64,000 nt of DNA from Nocardia sp. BSTN01. GTDB lineage: Bacteria; Actinomycetota; Actinomycetes; Mycobacteriales; Mycobacteriaceae. This document shows, piece after piece, positions 60,950-64,000 of the stretch (position 1 is its first letter; each line of letters begins with the position of its first letter). The DNA is taken from NCBI RefSeq assembly GCF_015354405.1, contig NZ_JADKYP010000040.1:1-64000 (forward strand), written 5' to 3'. Position numbers and translations under genes: made by a program. Below the pieces are notes generated by a model. The model did no database searches. It was given only the letters and a program-made list of their open reading frames with translations, and had not been told where the DNA came from.

Positions 60950-61294
60950 TCAGACCGACACCACGACCAGCGCCACCGCGAAACCGAGGAGCCACGCCTC
61001 GGCGAGCAGCGGAAGGGTGAGCAACGCGTAACGCCAGGCCGGGCGGCGTTCCCGCAATGCCCGCAGGGTCCACCGCCCGGCCAGCAGCAGCGCACCCACC
61101 AGGGCCAGGAAAACCGCGGCGTAGGCCAGCGGCAGGTGACTGGGCCCCGGGCGAGTGCGCTGCTGCGCCATATCCCGGTACGGCAGGCCGTAACGCCAGA
61201 TCATCCACGCCACAGCACAACCGGCCAGATAGACCACGGCGCTGAGCACGACATCGCCGCGTCGCAGCGGCGGGCGTTCCGGCCAGAACTCCAT
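60950..61294 (-). CDS. Small hypothetical membrane protein
   Basis: A 114-aa protein with three or four helices (VVLSAVVYLAGCAVAWMIWRYGLPY, LAYAAVFLALVGALLLAGRW, YALLTLPLLAEAWLLGFAVALVVVSV). No family is recognised. ATG 61294 or GTG 61300 may start it. Convergent with the thiolase, 3 bp from its stop. Confidence 0.6.
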   Translation of the reverse strand: MEFWPERPPLRRGDVVLSAVVYLAGCAVAWMIWRYGLPYRDMAQQRTRPGPSHLPLAYAAVFLALVGALLLAGRWTLRALRERRPAWRYALLTLPLLAEAWLLGFAVALVVVSV

Positions 61295-61491
61295 AGCCAC
61301 TCATGGAAGCGTGCTGCGGTCGCCCTCGCAAGCACAACCGTCGCCATTTCACGGCGCTGACCTGGACGGGCGACGGCGCCGGAATGTGGCGGGGAGCGTT
61401 GCGGCAGCCGTGCTCGACGCGGCGTCGAGAGAAGCGGAGCGGGCGCCGACGGGTCGCAGCCGCAGTGCGCGGACACCCGAGCCGTGGTGGT

Positions 61492-61497
61492 TAGGCT
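61492..61497 (+). promoter_or_regulatory. Leaderless -10 element for menC
   Basis: TAGGCT ends seven bases before GTG 61505. The 200 bases upstream to 61295 hold no gene I can support. Confidence 0.5.
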
Positions 61498-61504
61498 GGC
61501 TCGG

Positions 61505-62476
61505 GTGAGCGATCTGGATCCGGCGTCGGCGCTGGTGTACGCGATTCCGCTGCGGACTCGCTTCCGCGGCATCACCGTCCGCGAAGGGATGCTGCTCGAA
61601 GGCCCGCGCGGGTGGGGTGAGTTCTGTCCGTTCGTCGAGTACGACGATCGGGAGGCCGCGAACTGGCTGGCCACCACCGTGGAGCAGATCGAGGACGGGT
61701 GGCCGGAACCGGTCCGGGATCGCATACCGGTGAATTGCACCGTCCCCGCTGTCGGACCCGAGCGCGCGTACGCCATCGTCGCCGAATCCGGTTGCCGCAC
61801 CGCGAAAGTCAAGATCGCCGATCATCCCGAATCGCTCGCCGAGGACATCGAGCGGGTGGCCGCCGTCCGCGATGCGCTGGGCCGCGACGGCGCCGTCCGG
61901 GTCGATGCCAACGCGGTCTGGGACGTCGATACGGCGGTTGCGAACCTGCGGCAGATCGACCGTGCCGCACAGGGTTTGGAATACGCCGAGCAGCCGTGCC
62001 GGACGATCGAGGAGCTGGCGGAGGTCCGGCGGCGGGTCGACATTCCCATCGCCGCGGACGAGTCCATCCGGCGCGCCGAAGATCCGCTGCGGGTCGCGGT
62101 GGCGGGAGCGGCCGATATCGCCGTGCTGAAATGCACGCCGCTCGGCGGGGTGCGGCGGGCGCTGCGGGTGGCGCAGGCGGCGGGGCTGCCGTGCGTGATC
62201 TCCTCGGCACTGGAGACGAGCGTCGGACTGTCTGCGCAGCTAGCGCTGGCCGGTGCGCTTCCGGAACTCGACCACGCCTGCGGCCTGGGCACCGTCAACC
62301 TGTTCGCCGGCGATGTGGTCACGGATTCGCTACGCCCGGCCGACGGATATCTGAGCGTTCCGCGCACCCCGCCGGCCCCGGATCCCGCTCTGCTGGAACG
62401 CTTCCGCCACCCCGATCCGGAGCGCGCGGCGTGGTGGCGGAGCCGGCTGGAGCGGGTGCTGCGGCTCCTGGATTGA
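61505..62476 (+). CDS. menC: o-Succinylbenzoate synthase
   Basis: Menaquinone-pathway enolase-superfamily dehydratase. In the 323-aa protein the acid-base lysine motif is TAKVKIADH, metal ligands are in VRVDANAVWD, LEYAEQPC and AADESI, and the second lysine is in DIAVLKCTPLGGVRRAL. GTG 61505 is chosen on the leaderless promoter. Other men genes are not visible in the window; the family also contains related racemases, but actinobacterial MenC fits best. Confidence 0.92.
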   Translation: MSDLDPASALVYAIPLRTRFRGITVREGMLLEGPRGWGEFCPFVEYDDREAANWLATTVEQIEDGWPEPVRDRIPVNCTVPAVGPERAYAIVAESGCRTAKVKIADHPESLAEDIERVAAVRDALGRDGAVRVDANAVWDVDTAVANLRQIDRAAQGLEYAEQPCRTIEELAEVRRRVDIPIAADESIRRAEDPLRVAVAGAADIAVLKCTPLGGVRRALRVAQAAGLPCVISSALETSVGLSAQLALAGALPELDHACGLGTVNLFAGDVVTDSLRPADGYLSVPRTPPAPDPALLERFRHPDPERAAWWRSRLERVLRLLD

Positions 62477-62598
62477 ACGCGGTATCTCTGGTCTCGGCAG
62501 GGCGGGGAAGAGGGTTTTCCCGCCCGCCGGTCTGTGATTAGCTGATCGTGTGCCATCGGCAGTTCTCACGTGCTCGAACACACGATAGGAGTTCCGTA

Positions 62599-63396
62599 AT
62601 GCCCACTCGTGATTCTGCGTGGCCGCAGGGTACGCCCTGCTGGGTCGACTGCTCGGTCGACGACCCGCAGGCCGCCCGCGACTTCTACTCCGGTTTGCTG
62701 GACTGGGAGATCATGGACAGCCCGCCCGAGGCCGGCGGATATCTGATGGCGATGCTGGGCGGTAAACCGGCTGCCGGAATCGGGCCCAAGATGGGCGAGG
62801 CGCCGATGCCCTCGGTGTGGACCACCTACCTCGCCGCCGACGACGTCGACGCGGTCGCCGAGGCCATCGGCGCGGCCGGGGGAACCGTCTTCGTCGCGCC
62901 CTTCGACGTCATGGACGTGGGCCGCATGTGCGTGGCCTCCGACCCCACCGGCGGGATCTTCGGCGTCTGGCAGGCCAAGGCCCACACCGGCGCGGGTATC
63001 TACAACGAACCGGGCTCCTACTGCTGGAACGAACTGCACACCGGCGACTACGCCACCGCCCAGGAGTTCTACCGCCGCGTCTTCGGCTGGACCTTCGACG
63101 AAATCGGCGACGGCGAGAACTTCGTCTATTCGACCTTCTCCCCGCCCGGCACGGACGTCGCCGGCGGTGTCATGGACGCGGGCAACGCACCCGGCGACAA
63201 CCCGCCCTACTGGCTCACCTGGTTCCAGGTCGCCGGGACGGACGACAAACTCTCGCGCGCAACCGAACTCGGCGCCACGGTACTGATGGGGCCGGACGAC
63301 ACCCCGTTCGGCCGCTCGGCGGTCGTCCAGGCTCCCCAGGGCGAGATATTCGGCCTCATCGACCCGACGGTGCGGACGGAGGGACCTGGGCAGTAG
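62599..63396 (+). CDS. Two-domain VOC-family protein
   Basis: A 265-aa tandem VOC protein. Domain 1 (about 8-125) begins PCWVDCSVDDPQAARDFYSGLLDWEI and domain 2 (about 135-260) begins YCWNELHTGDYATAQEFYRRVFGWTF; each ends with a FGVW/FGLI-type strand. The layout resembles the hydroxylase-like VOC proteins near antibiotic-resistance genes in actinomycetes. The substrate is unknown. ATG 62599 follows TAGGAG. Confidence 0.85.
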   Translation: MPTRDSAWPQGTPCWVDCSVDDPQAARDFYSGLLDWEIMDSPPEAGGYLMAMLGGKPAAGIGPKMGEAPMPSVWTTYLAADDVDAVAEAIGAAGGTVFVAPFDVMDVGRMCVASDPTGGIFGVWQAKAHTGAGIYNEPGSYCWNELHTGDYATAQEFYRRVFGWTFDEIGDGENFVYSTFSPPGTDVAGGVMDAGNAPGDNPPYWLTWFQVAGTDDKLSRATELGATVLMGPDDTPFGRSAVVQAPQGEIFGLIDPTVRTEGPGQ

Positions 63397-63405
63397 GGCT
63401 GAACA

Positions 63406-63436
63406 TGCCCCGGGTCGTCCGAAACGGCCCGGGGCA
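63406..63436. terminator. Terminator between convergent genes
   Basis: TGCCCCGGG pairs with CCCGGGGCA (9 bp) across 13 bases, just after the VOC stop and before the convergent metallohydrolase end. Confidence 0.7.
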
Positions 63437-63493
63437 CCGGCATGCGCGCCCGAGGCCGGACGCGTCGGCCTGCAGAAGGGCCGAATATGAGTT

Positions 63494-64000
63494 TCAGCCC
63501 ACGCGGGCGCCGCAATCGTGCAGGGTGGCGCGCAGGAGAAGGGCCGCTTCGGGGCCGATGACGCCGTCGACCAGCTCGAGGTAGCGGGTGCAGAACTCGG
63601 GGCCGTGCGGGGCGAGATCGGCGCCGGGCGGCTCCAGGTGGTGGGCGAGTTCGTGCAGGATGACCAATTCCCGCAGAGCCCACGCGGTTCCGCCGGTATG
63701 CAACGGGACGGCCAGCACGGCGCGGCCGGTCTCGTAATGCGCCGCGGCGGTGCCCGCGCGGGCCCGCACGGCGAGGGGCGTATCCGCTCGAACCCATTGC
63801 GCGCGTACCCAATTCAGGGCCAACGCCCGGTCCACATAGCTCTGGACCGACTCGACCGAGGCGAACTTCCGCTCGATCGGCAGCGTGAGCTGCGAACCGT
63901 GCAAGTCGACCGTGCGAGCCCCGAACTCCTCGGCTCGTTCGAACATCCGCCGCACCAGACCCTCGGCATCGTACACCCGACTGCGCTGCGAATCCCGCTG
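63494..64000 (-). CDS. Zinc metallohydrolase (TIGR04338-like), N-terminus beyond window
   Basis: The C-terminal 169 residues of a predicted metallopeptidase: LVILHELAHHLEPPGADLAPHGPEFCTRYLEL has the HExxH zinc motif and a downstream histidine. The frame is open to the window end (QRDSQRSRVYDAEGLV), and family members start a few residues further upstream, so the start is outside. GTG 63976 is a weaker internal start. Function of the family is unknown. Confidence 0.8.
   Translation of the reverse strand, partial: QRDSQRSRVYDAEGLVRRMFERAEEFGARTVDLHGSQLTLPIERKFASVESVQSYVDRALALNWVRAQWVRADTPLAVRARAGTAAAHYETGRAVLAVPLHTGGTAWALRELVILHELAHHLEPPGADLAPHGPEFCTRYLELVDGVIGPEAALLLRATLHDCGARVG

Noticed and set aside
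1-64000. tRNA or rRNA genes
   Set aside because: No cloverleaf with CCA-type acceptor or rRNA-like stretch was recognised by eye; a covariance scan was not possible.

Overview
The window looks like chromosome of a Nocardia or a close mycolic-acid-producing actinomycete. It is very GC-rich and carries a Nocardia-length mmpL3, type VII secretion satellites (EspG, a PPE-like protein, a WXG100-like protein), XRE/DUF5753 with DUF397 partners, DUF3558 and DUF1707 proteins, an F420-dependent oxidoreductase and a glucosylglycerate hydrolase. Identity rests on protein families read by eye; nothing was searched. No tRNA, rRNA, CRISPR array or complete insertion sequence was recognised.

Layout. Bases 1-16264 match the order and relative strands I recall for M. 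tuberculosis Rv0211 back to Rv0205: pckG, a membrane pseudo-GTPase, a GTPase, (lipase), trmB, an NYN protein, mmpL3, (VOC protein, DUF1707 protein, two-component system), AI-2E-type exporter. Bases 16-24.5 kb hold an adenylate cyclase that abuts a decayed oxidoreductase gene, a YbhN-type membrane protein, DUF3054, a penicillin-binding protein without its catalytic motifs, aroQ, and an intact oxidoreductase divergent from an HxlR regulator. Bases 24.5-31.6 kb are accessory: EspG plus PPE-like protein, five small genes including two resolvase-fold paralogues, an XRE regulator with two DUF397 genes, and a DUF3558 lipoprotein with a WXG100-like protein.

Bases 31.6-35.7 kb hold glycerate kinase, a secreted TAP-like hydrolase, an acetyltransferase and a YqgE-family protein (Rv0038-like). 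The SdpI-like (Rv0039c-like) gene and leuS (Rv0041-like) come about 12 kb later. The stretch between (35.7-47.6 kb) holds sigma/anti-sigma genes, an AraC remnant, a DUF1772 gene with paired operators, a four-gene operon of unknown product (ThDP enzyme, SRPBCC-like protein, KAS III-like enzyme with an altered catalytic residue, HisC-like aminotransferase), an EXLDI-ABC efflux locus, a toxin-antitoxin-like pair, YnfA, a cupin and a HAD phosphatase.

Bases 48-64 kb hold leuS, an SDR, a 23-bp tandem repeat, glucosylglycerate hydrolase, a GH25 lysozyme, a polar amino-acid ABC importer with fused binding protein and permease, an LLM oxidoreductase, a lone UgpC-type ATPase, an HxlR regulator divergent from a thiolase, menC, a VOC protein and an edge-truncated metallohydrolase.

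A recurring signal is TAnnnT placed 6-7 bases upstream of an ATG or GTG with no ribosome binding site, seen at eleven genes, which suggests leaderless mRNAs. The best candidates for undescribed biology are the 38.1-42.6 kb operon, the GTPase/pseudo-GTPase pair at 1.5-4.3 kb, and the catalytically degenerate penicillin-binding protein at 20.1-21.8 kb.
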